Of a DNA stretch of 64,000 nt, positions 23,585 through 29,556 are shown piece by piece. Numbering within the stretch: the first letter of the stretch is position 1; every line of letters starts with the position of its first letter. The stretch is from Micromonospora fulviviridis (lineage in GTDB: Bacteria; Actinomycetota; Actinomycetes; Mycobacteriales; Micromonosporaceae): the NCBI RefSeq assembly GCF_014648395.1, contig NZ_BMRA01000001.1, forward strand, positions 372,001-436,000, given 5' to 3'. The translations under genes and the position numbers were made by a program. The notes below the pieces were generated by a model. It worked only from the letters and a program-made list of their open reading frames with translations, was not told where the DNA came from and searched no databases.

Positions 23585-23600
23585 GGGCGTACGCGCGGGG

Positions 23601-24116
23601 TCAGCGCGGCTCGGGGAAGCTGGGCCGCTCGGGGTCGACGCCCTCGGGCAGCGCGGCGGCCGCGTACTCCTTCTTGGGGACCATGACCTTGCGGCGGAAC
23701 ACGCAGACCAGCGTGCCGTCCTGGTTGTAGCCCCGGGTCTCCACCGCCACCACGCCGCGGTCCGGCTTCGAGGAGGACTCCCGCTTGTCCAGCACCGTGG
23801 TCTCGCCGTAGATGGTGTCGCCGTGGAAGGTCGGGGCGACGTGCCGCAGCGACTCGATCTCCAGGTTGGCGATCGCCTTGCCGCTGACGTCCGGCACCGA
23901 CATGCCGAGCAGCAGCGAGTAGATGTAGTTGCCGACCACCACGTTGCGCTTGAACTGGCTCGCCGACTCGGCGTAGTGGGCGTCCATGTGCAGCGGGTGG
24001 TGGTTCATGGTGAGCAGGCAGAAGAGGTGGTCGTCGTACTCGGTGACCGTCTTGCCCGGCCAGTGCCGGTAGACCGCGCCGACCTCGAACTCCTCGTAGT
24101 AGCGGCCGAACTGCAT
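23601..24116 (-). CDS. MaoC-family hydratase, mesaconyl-CoA hydratase type
   Basis: A 171-aa hot-dog-fold hydratase. Seen: DDHLFCLLTMNHHPLHMDAHYA (residues about 28-49) carrying the catalytic Asp/His dyad of the (R)-specific hydratase fold, VVVGNYIYSLLLGMSV near 60, and FHGDTIYGETTVL near 97. The sequence is of the kind encoded with CoA-ester lyase, acyl-CoA dehydrogenase and ccr in Streptomyces, pointing to beta-methylmalyl-CoA/mesaconyl-CoA interconversion in the ethylmalonyl-CoA pathway (inference). The probable partners are 9-13 kb away here. It stands alone, ended by a hairpin. Confidence 0.82.
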   Translation of the reverse strand: MQFGRYYEEFEVGAVYRHWPGKTVTEYDDHLFCLLTMNHHPLHMDAHYAESASQFKRNVVVGNYIYSLLLGMSVPDVSGKAIANLEIESLRHVAPTFHGDTIYGETTVLDKRESSSKPDRGVVAVETRGYNQDGTLVCVFRRKVMVPKKEYAAAALPEGVDPERPSFPEPR

Positions 24117-24462
24117 CCTTGTCCCCTTCGACGGGCGGCGATGGAGTTCGGCACAGCATGCCTTACCGCTTGTTAAGGCGGTGGGCGGGGCGTTGCCGGT
24201 GCGGAAAAGTCACACCCGGACCGACCCGGGGGGAGACGCAATGAGCGGCGGGGCCCTCCCCGGCACCCGCCGCCCACGCTCTGATGCGAGAGATTCTGCC
24301 GTACGGCGGTACTGTATCGACAGAGACGGACGTCACATTTATCTTTTCGTAACACTACTCAACGTGACGCAGGCTCACTCCACATGCGATCTCCGCGGGC
24401 CGGATCGCCGCTTGTCAAGCGTCAAGTTACCGATTCGTAGCTAGTACGCTGTGTGATCTCCC

Positions 24463-24476
24463 TGGAAGCGCTCCCA
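24463..24476. promoter_or_regulatory. LacI-family (CebR-like) operator candidate
   Basis: TGGAAGCGCTCCCA differs at one position from TGGGAGCGCTCCCA, the operator I know for the cellobiose repressor CebR and relatives. It lies about 190 bp before trxA, with no sugar gene nearby, so it may be coincidental. Confidence 0.3.
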
Positions 24477-24596
24477 TCACATCCCGTCACGCAAATGCGT
24501 CGTGCACTTGCGTTCCGCACGGGCGGGGAAACAGACTGCGCTCGATGCATCGCAGCGTCACCGTCGTGCTGCTCAGCGTTTCGTTGCGCACGTCAC

Positions 24597-24623
24597 GGGA
24601 ATGCGGAGGCATCGACCCTGGTT
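24597..24623 (+). promoter_or_regulatory. SigR/SigH-type promoter of trxA
   Basis: GGGAAT, then exactly 18 nt, then GTT, matches the actinobacterial thiol-stress sigma consensus GGGAAT-N18-GTT. It sits 40 bp before the thioredoxin start codon, and thioredoxin genes are classic targets of this sigma factor. Confidence 0.65.
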
Positions 24624-24662
24624 CCACGGGACGTAGGCAATCCGCGCTGATCGGAGAGTGCA

Positions 24663-25031
24663 ATGGCAACGGTTGAGCTGACCACGGCCAACTTCGACGA
24701 GGTGACCGAACGCGACGGCATCGTCCTGCTCGACTTCTGGGCGGACTGGTGCGGCCCGTGCAAGCGCTTCGCCCCCGTCTACGAGCGCTCGTCCGACAAG
24801 CACCCGGACATCGTGTTCGGCAAGGTTGACACCGAGGCGCAGCAGGAGCTGGGCGCCAAGTTCAACATCAGCTCGATCCCGACGGTGATGGCGATCCGCG
24901 ACGGCGTGATCGTCTACGCCCAGCCGGGCGCCCTGCCGGAGTCGGCCCTGGAGAACCTGATCGAGCAGGTCCAGCAGCTGGACATGGACGACGTCCGCAA
25001 GAAGCTGGCCGAGCACGGCCACAAGCACTGA
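24663..25031 (+). CDS. trxA: Thioredoxin
   Basis: A 122-aa thioredoxin that reduces protein disulfides. Active site WCGPC (Cys30 and Cys33), Asp24 buried before it, and cis-Pro in SIPT near residue 76. The C-terminus has an extra charged helix (MDDVRKKLAEHGHKH). It follows GGAGAG. No thioredoxin reductase gene is adjacent, so this resembles the free-standing trxC-type gene of Streptomyces. A SigR-type promoter 40 bp upstream predicts induction by disulfide stress. Confidence 0.93.
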   Translation: MATVELTTANFDEVTERDGIVLLDFWADWCGPCKRFAPVYERSSDKHPDIVFGKVDTEAQQELGAKFNISSIPTVMAIRDGVIVYAQPGALPESALENLIEQVQQLDMDDVRKKLAEHGHKH

Positions 25032-25048
25032 GCCGACCGGCTCCGACA

Positions 25049-25114
25049 CACCGGCCGGGTCCCCACCGTGGGGGCCCGTCCGGTGCTGTTCGGGCCGCCC
25101 CGGAGCGGCCCGAA
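25049..25114 (+). terminator. Tandem hairpins downstream of trxA
   Basis: First hairpin: 18-bp arms with two mismatches, 25049-25085. Second: TTCGGGCCGC/GCGGCCCGAA around CCCGGA, 25089-25114. No clear T-run follows, so this may be a GC-rich actinobacterial-style terminator. Confidence 0.5.
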
Positions 25115-25192
25115 AAGAGCGACACGGGCAGCGAGGAATGGACGACGGACCGACGCCTTCCGACCGTGTTCATCCCGTATCGTCACGAGCCG

Positions 25193-25633
25193 ATGGAGAC
25201 CTTGACCACCCGCGGGCGTGCCGTCCGACTGGGCGCCACGCTGCTCGGACTGGCGCTGCTCCTGCTCGGCACCGTGCATTGCACCGACGACGACTTCCCG
25301 TTCGGGCCGTTCCGGATGTACTCCACCTCCGACCCGCCGGACGCACCCGCCCCCGACACCCGGGTCGAGGGCGTCGACCGGACCGGGGCGGTGGTGCCGC
25401 TCGGCCAGGACGCCACCGGCATCCGGCGCGCCGAGATCGAGGGCCAGCAGGACCGGTACGCCGCCGACCCGAGCCTGCTGCGCCGCGTCGCCGAGGCGTA
25501 CGCCGAGCGCCACCCCGCCGCCCCCGACCTGGTCGAGGTCCGCATCGTCGTCCGCTGGTACGACATCCAGGGCGGCCGCCCGACCGGCCGCTGGACCGAT
25601 CGCACCGCCGTGAGCTGGGAGACCGCCCCGTGA
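25193..25633 (+). CDS. Membrane-anchored partner of HTTM protein
   Basis: A 146-aa protein with one N-terminal helix (about residues 10-31) ending in a Cys, then an extracytoplasmic domain that begins FPFGPFRMYSTSD and contains ERHPAAPDLVEVRIVVRWYDIQ. This PFGPFRMYS motif is the hallmark of small proteins paired with HTTM-domain proteins. It overlaps the next gene by 4 bp (GTGA). ATG at 25193 is preferred to a start nine codons upstream because the helix then begins after a short polar tail. The function of the pair is unknown. Confidence 0.7.
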   Translation: METLTTRGRAVRLGATLLGLALLLLGTVHCTDDDFPFGPFRMYSTSDPPDAPAPDTRVEGVDRTGAVVPLGQDATGIRRAEIEGQQDRYAADPSLLRRVAEAYAERHPAAPDLVEVRIVVRWYDIQGGRPTGRWTDRTAVSWETAP

Positions 25634-26517
25634 CCGGCTGGTTGACCGAGGCGGTCCCGCGCGGCCGGGTCGCCGCCTTCCGCACCCTGGTCTACCTCTT
25701 CGTCGCCGCCGACCTGGTGATCTTCACCCCCTGGGTCCGCACCCGGGTCGACGTGCCCGGCGACCTCTACCAGCCGCTGCTGATCGGCCGGCTGCTCCCG
25801 CTGCCCACCCCCACCTCGGCCCTGGTCGGCGTGATCTTCTGGGTGCTCCTGGCGGTCGCCCTGCTCGCCGCCACGGGCCGGGCGCCCCGGCTGCTCGGCT
25901 GGACGGTCTTCGCCCTCTACTTCGAGTGGATGATCGTCGCGATGAGCTACGGCAAGGTCGACCACGACCGGTTCGGGCTGCTCGTCGCGCTGGCCGTGCT
26001 GCCCACCGCCGGGCGGGCCCGGCACGGCGACCCCACCCGGAGCGAGGCGGGCGGCTGGGCGTTGCGGGTCACCCAGATCGCGGTGATCTGCACCTACTTC
26101 CTGGCCGCCTGGGCGAAGTTCCGCTTCGGCGGCCTGGACTGGGCCACCGGCTCGGTCCTGGCCCGGGCGATCATCCGGCGCGGCACCGACCTGGCCGACG
26201 TGATCGCCCAGGTGCCGCACCTGCTGATCGTCGCCCAGTTCGGCATCCTGGCCTTCGAACTGCTCAGCCCGCTGGTGTTCTTCCTGCCCGAGCGGTGGCG
26301 GCTGGCCACGGTCGGCTTCTTCTACTCGTTCCACGTGGTGACGATCGCGACGATCACCATCTCGTTCGCCCCGCACCTCGTGGCGATGACCAGCTTCCTG
26401 CCCCTGGAGAAGGTCCGCCCGGTGCGGTGGGCCCGGCACCTGCTCACCCGCCGTCGCGACCCGGCGGGCGAGGAGCCCGCCCTCGCCGGCCCCGAGCCAG
26501 TCGTCGACCCCGTCTGA
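25630..26517 (+). CDS. HTTM domain membrane protein (vitamin K-dependent carboxylase-like)
   Basis: A 295-aa polytopic membrane protein with about seven or eight helices, of the HTTM (horizontally transferred transmembrane) family related to vitamin K-dependent gamma-carboxylase. Seen: FRTLVYLFVAADLVIFTPW near residue 19, a YFEWMIVAMSYGKVDHDRFGLL loop near 97, and TYFLAAWAKFRFGGLDWATG near 155. Catalytic residues of the mammalian enzyme cannot be assigned. It is translationally coupled to its small partner and converges with a DCC-family thiol oxidoreductase gene 25 bp away, a common neighbourhood for HTTM proteins. Confidence 0.8.
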   Translation: MTGWLTEAVPRGRVAAFRTLVYLFVAADLVIFTPWVRTRVDVPGDLYQPLLIGRLLPLPTPTSALVGVIFWVLLAVALLAATGRAPRLLGWTVFALYFEWMIVAMSYGKVDHDRFGLLVALAVLPTAGRARHGDPTRSEAGGWALRVTQIAVICTYFLAAWAKFRFGGLDWATGSVLARAIIRRGTDLADVIAQVPHLLIVAQFGILAFELLSPLVFFLPERWRLATVGFFYSFHVVTIATITISFAPHLVAMTSFLPLEKVRPVRWARHLLTRRRDPAGEEPALAGPEPVVDPV

Positions 26518-26542
26518 GGCCGTCCGGCGGTCGGGAGCGCGG

Positions 26543-26962
26543 TCAGGGGGTCGGGCCGGGACGACCGGTGGGGCCGTAGAGCCGTTCCCGGGCCTCCTGC
26601 GGGAGGGCGCACGCGGCCGTGCCCCCGGGCATCCGGTGCCGGTTGCGGGCCACCCACCGGTAGGCGGGCCAGGCCGCGGCGCGCACCGGCGGGAAGCGCA
26701 GCCCGGCGCCGGCGACCCGCCAGACCGGCCCACTGTCGCCGAGCAGCTTGGCGATGGCGTCGGGACCGGCGGCGCGGGAGCCGTCGGCGCCCACCCACTG
26801 CACCGCCTCCTCGCACTCGGCCTCCGTCAGGCCCAGCGCCGCCAGGTCGGCGAACTGCCAGGGGACCACGCGGGCGCCGGTGGGGATCCGGCGCTCGATG
26901 AACTGCGCACAGCGGGTGCAGAACGCGCAGTCGCCGTCGTAGACGAAGGTCGACGTCTCCAT
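26543..26962 (-). CDS. DCC family thiol-disulfide oxidoreductase (DUF393)
   Basis: A 139-aa DUF393 protein. The signature FVYDGDCAFCTRCAQFIERR lies at residues 5-24, with DxxC-x2-C redox cysteines near residues 12 and 15. The rest (WQFADLAALGLTEAECEEAVQWV, GGDSGPVWRVAGAGLRFPPVR) is typical. DUF393 proteins are thought to be thioredoxin-like redox proteins and are often near HTTM genes, as here (convergent). ATG at 26962 has GGAGG almost abutting, so the true start could differ by a few codons. Confidence 0.8.
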   Translation of the reverse strand: METSTFVYDGDCAFCTRCAQFIERRIPTGARVVPWQFADLAALGLTEAECEEAVQWVGADGSRAAGPDAIAKLLGDSGPVWRVAGAGLRFPPVRAAAWPAYRWVARNRHRMPGGTAACALPQEARERLYGPTGRPGPTP

Positions 26963-27029
26963 GCCTCCATCCTGCACCCCACCCGCCCCACTCCGGTGGC
27001 CGGTGTTCGGCGGGTCACTTGCGCTTCGT

Positions 27030-27045
27030 TCGTACGCATGTTCGA
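27030..27045. promoter_or_regulatory. SOS-box-like palindrome (LexA site candidate)
   Basis: TCGTAC-GCAT-GTTCGA differs at one position from the actinobacterial LexA consensus TCGAAC-N4-GTTCGA and abuts the ATG at 27046. The palindrome extends outward (CTTCGT and ATGAAG) with few mismatches. Confidence 0.5.
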
Positions 27046-29097
27046 ATGAAGCACATGCGCTGGGACAACCTCTCCGCTCCCCCGGATGAGGGGACTCCCG
27101 ACGGGGCAGCGCCAGCGACTCCACCCCTGCCGCTGGCGCTCCCCGGCGCCATCGCCCGCACCTTCGACACCCCCGGCTTCGCCGGCATGACCTTCTACGA
27201 GGTGCGGGCAAAGTCGATCATCAACCGGGTGCCGGGCCAGTCCCGCGTCCCGTTCGAGTGGACGGTCAACCCCTACCGGGGATGCAGCCACGCGTGTGTG
27301 TACTGCCTGGCCGGCGACACGCCGATCCTGATGGCCGACGGCCGCACCAGGCCGATCAGCGAGCTGGAGGTCGGTGACCGCATCTACGGCACCGAGCGGC
27401 GCGGCGCCTACCGGCACTACGTGGTGACCACGGTGCTCGACAAGTGGTCGACGGTGAAGCGGGCCCACCGCGTCACCCTGGAGGACGGCACCACCCTGGT
27501 GGCCAGCGGCGACCACCGGTTCCTCACCGAGCGCGGCTGGAAGCACGTGACCGGCAGCATGCGGGGTGACGGCCGCCGGCCCTACCTGACCACCCGCAAC
27601 CGGCTGCTCGGCACCGGCCGGTTCGAGAGCGCGCCGAAGCGCTCCGCCGACTACCGACGGGGCTACCTCTGCGCCCTGGTGCGCGACGCCGACCACCCGG
27701 GCAGCCGCTTCCGGCTGGCCACCGCCGAGGAGGAGGCGCTGGCGCGCGCGGAACGGTTCCTCGCCGACGCCGGGATCGGCACGGAGCGGATTCCCGGCCC
27801 GCCGGTCCGCGCGGGCCGCCGGTCGACGACCGCGATCCGCACCGCCCGGCCCGGTGACGCCGAGGCGGTCGCCGAACTGATCCGCCCGGCGGACGAGCCG
27901 ACGGACGACTGGTGGCTGGGCCTTCTCGCCGGCACCTTCGACGCCGCCGGCAGTTGCCGGCGGGGCGTCTTCCGGATCAGCGTCGGCGACGACGAGAGCC
28001 GGGACCGGACGGGCGCCGCCCTGGACCGGTTCGGCTTCCGTTGGGTGCTCGACGACCCGGGCAACCTCAACCGGGTACGCCAGCTCCGGCTGACCGGCGG
28101 CCTGCCGGAGCGGCTGCGCTTCTTCCACCTGACCGACCCCGCGGTCACCCGCAGACGCTCGATCGAGGGCATGGCGCTCAAGTGCCGGGCCCGGCTGCGT
28201 GTGGCCGGCATCGAGGATCTCGGGCTGGAGCTGCCGCTGTGGGACATCACCACCGGCACCGGCGACTTCATCGCCAACGGGGTGGTCAGCCACAACTGCT
28301 TCGCCCGCAACACGCACACCTACCTCGACCTCGACGCCGGGGCGGACTTCGACCGGAAGGTGATCGTCAAGGTCAACGCCGGTGAGCTGGTACGCCGGGA
28401 ACTGGCCGCCCCGAAGTGGCGCGGCGCGCACATCGCCATGGGCACCAACGTGGACTGCTACCAGCGGGCCGAGGGGCGCTACCGGCTCATGCCCCAGATC
28501 ATCGAGGCGCTGCGCGACTTCGCCAACCCGTTCTCGATCCTGACCAAGGGCACGCTGCTGCTGCGTGACCTGCCGCTGCTGCGCCAGGCCGCCGAGGTGA
28601 CCCGGGTCGGGCTGTCCTACTCGGTGGGTTTCGTGGACGAGGCGCTCTGGCGGGCGGTCGAGCCGGGCACGCCGAGCCCGCGCCGACGGCTCGACGCGGT
28701 ACGCCAGCTCACCGACGCGGGCTTCTCCGTCGGAGTCCTGATGGCGCCGATCCTGCCGGGGCTCAGCGACGACGACGAGTCGATCGACGCCACGGTTGCC
28801 GCCATCGCCGTGTCCGGGGCCACCGGCGTCACCCCACTGCCGCTGCACCTGCGTCCCGGCGCCCGCGAGTGGTACGCGCGCTGGCTGGCCCGGGAGTTCC
28901 CGCACCTGGTCCCCCGCTACCGGCAGCTCTACCAGGCCGGGGCGTACGCGCCGCAGGCGTACCAGCGGGAGGTGACCGCGCGGGTGCGGATGGCGGCCCG
29001 CCGGCACGGGCTGCACCGGGGCGAGGTCGGCGAGAATCGCCAACTACCCACCACGCCCACCCCGCCGCCGGCGGCCGAGCAGCTCTCCCTGCTCTGA
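27046..29097 (+). CDS. Rv2578c/SplB-like radical SAM protein with intein
   Basis: A 683-aa precursor. Extein N (residues 1-86) reaches the radical SAM cluster motif, read as CSHACVY; an intein occupies about 87-417; extein C resumes with CFARNTHTYLDLD, completing CxxxCxxC for the 4Fe-4S cluster. After splicing the enzyme is about 352 aa, of the Rv2578c family, related to spore photoproduct lyase but of unproven reaction. The third cluster Cys is also the +1 nucleophile for splicing, so enzyme activity requires splicing. ATG at 27046 is just after an SOS-like palindrome; ATG 27055 is an alternative. Confidence 0.88.
   Translation: MKHMRWDNLSAPPDEGTPDGAAPATPPLPLALPGAIARTFDTPGFAGMTFYEVRAKSIINRVPGQSRVPFEWTVNPYRGCSHACVYCLAGDTPILMADGRTRPISELEVGDRIYGTERRGAYRHYVVTTVLDKWSTVKRAHRVTLEDGTTLVASGDHRFLTERGWKHVTGSMRGDGRRPYLTTRNRLLGTGRFESAPKRSADYRRGYLCALVRDADHPGSRFRLATAEEEALARAERFLADAGIGTERIPGPPVRAGRRSTTAIRTARPGDAEAVAELIRPADEPTDDWWLGLLAGTFDAAGSCRRGVFRISVGDDESRDRTGAALDRFGFRWVLDDPGNLNRVRQLRLTGGLPERLRFFHLTDPAVTRRRSIEGMALKCRARLRVAGIEDLGLELPLWDITTGTGDFIANGVVSHNCFARNTHTYLDLDAGADFDRKVIVKVNAGELVRRELAAPKWRGAHIAMGTNVDCYQRAEGRYRLMPQIIEALRDFANPFSILTKGTLLLRDLPLLRQAAEVTRVGLSYSVGFVDEALWRAVEPGTPSPRRRLDAVRQLTDAGFSVGVLMAPILPGLSDDDESIDATVAAIAVSGATGVTPLPLHLRPGAREWYARWLAREFPHLVPRYRQLYQAGAYAPQAYQREVTARVRMAARRHGLHRGEVGENRQLPTTPTPPPAAEQLSLL
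27304..28296 (+). other. Intein (331 residues) with degenerate LAGLIDADG domain
   Basis: Splicing motifs are intact: block A CLAGDTPIL (Cys1), block B SGDHRFLTERGW with its His, block F WDITTGTGDFIANG, and block G VVSHN followed by Cys+1. The homing endonuclease region has the two LAGLIDADG-type helices, GYLCALVRDADH (27661-27696) and WLGLLAGTFDAAGS (27913-27954), but the acidic residue expected before Gly in each is Ala. The intein should splice but the endonuclease is probably dead. Confidence 0.85.
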
Positions 29098-29129
29098 CCA
29101 GGCGCCCGGCCGTCCACCGTCGGCGGGGT

Positions 29130-29135
29130 TAGGCT
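29130..29135 (+). promoter_or_regulatory. -10 box TAGGCT for CoA-binding protein gene
   Basis: TANNNT match 6 nt before ATG 29142, with no Shine-Dalgarno; leaderless start likely. Confidence 0.5.
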
Positions 29136-29141
29136 CGACGA

Positions 29142-29549
29142 ATGCGTTCCGCTCAGCAGATCCTCGCCGACTCCGCCGTGATCGCCGTCGTGGGCGCGTC
29201 CCGCGACCCGGGCAAGGCCGCGCACCGCGTACCGCTGGAGATGCAGCGGCACGGCTGGCGGATCATCCCGGTGAACCCGACGGTGGACGAGCTGTTCGGC
29301 GAGCGGGCGTACCCGTCGCTGGCCGACATCCCGCACCCGGTCGATCTGGTCGACGTGTTCCGCCCGGCCTCGGACGCCGTCGAGGTGGTCCGGCAGGCGG
29401 TGGCGATCGGCGCGCCGGCGGTGTGGTTGCAGCTCGGGATCTTCTCGGCCGAGGCGCGGCGGATCGCCGAGGAGGCGGGGATCGACTACGTCGAGGACCG
29501 CTGCCTGATCATCGAGCGGGCCGCCGGGGGCCTGACCCGCCGGAGCTGA
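29142..29549 (+). CDS. CoA-binding protein (YccU-like Rossmann fold)
   Basis: A 135-aa CoA_binding_2 domain protein. The N-terminal AVIAVVGASRDPGKAAHRVP (residues 12-31) is the Rossmann nucleotide loop. IIPVNPTVDELFGERAYPSL near 45 and VWLQLGIFSAEARRIAEEAGIDYVEDRCLIIE near 92 complete the family pattern. These single-domain proteins resemble the CoA-binding half of succinyl-CoA synthetase but have no known reaction. Probably a leaderless transcript. It converges with the large membrane protein gene. Confidence 0.88.
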   Translation: MRSAQQILADSAVIAVVGASRDPGKAAHRVPLEMQRHGWRIIPVNPTVDELFGERAYPSLADIPHPVDLVDVFRPASDAVEVVRQAVAIGAPAVWLQLGIFSAEARRIAEEAGIDYVEDRCLIIERAAGGLTRRS

Positions 29550-29556
29550 CCTCCAC

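Larger units (their letters stand above)
24117..24662. other. 546-bp intergenic region between maoC and trxA
   Basis: The longest gene-free stretch in the window, with an AT-rich island around 24300-24460 that contrasts with the flanking genes. It must hold the divergent promoters of the MaoC and thioredoxin genes. Recognisable elements are a LacI-type palindrome at 24463-24476 and a SigR-type promoter at 24597-24623. A 67-codon ORF from ATG 24241 has a decent ribosome binding site, but AT-rich third positions and no recognisable protein, so I do not call it. Confidence 0.7.

Noticed and set aside
24241..24444. 67-codon ORF in the maoC-trxA intergenic region
   Set aside because: Has a possible ribosome binding site but lacks G/C third-position bias, covers AT-rich promoter-like DNA and matches nothing I recognise.
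25134..25165. Second SigR-type promoter (GGAAT near 25134) before the HTTM operon
   Set aside because: The distance to the nearest GTT (27 nt) does not fit the N18 spacing.
26827..29043. 738-codon minus-strand ORF opposite the intein gene
   Set aside because: Antisense shadow of the radical SAM gene and the intein.
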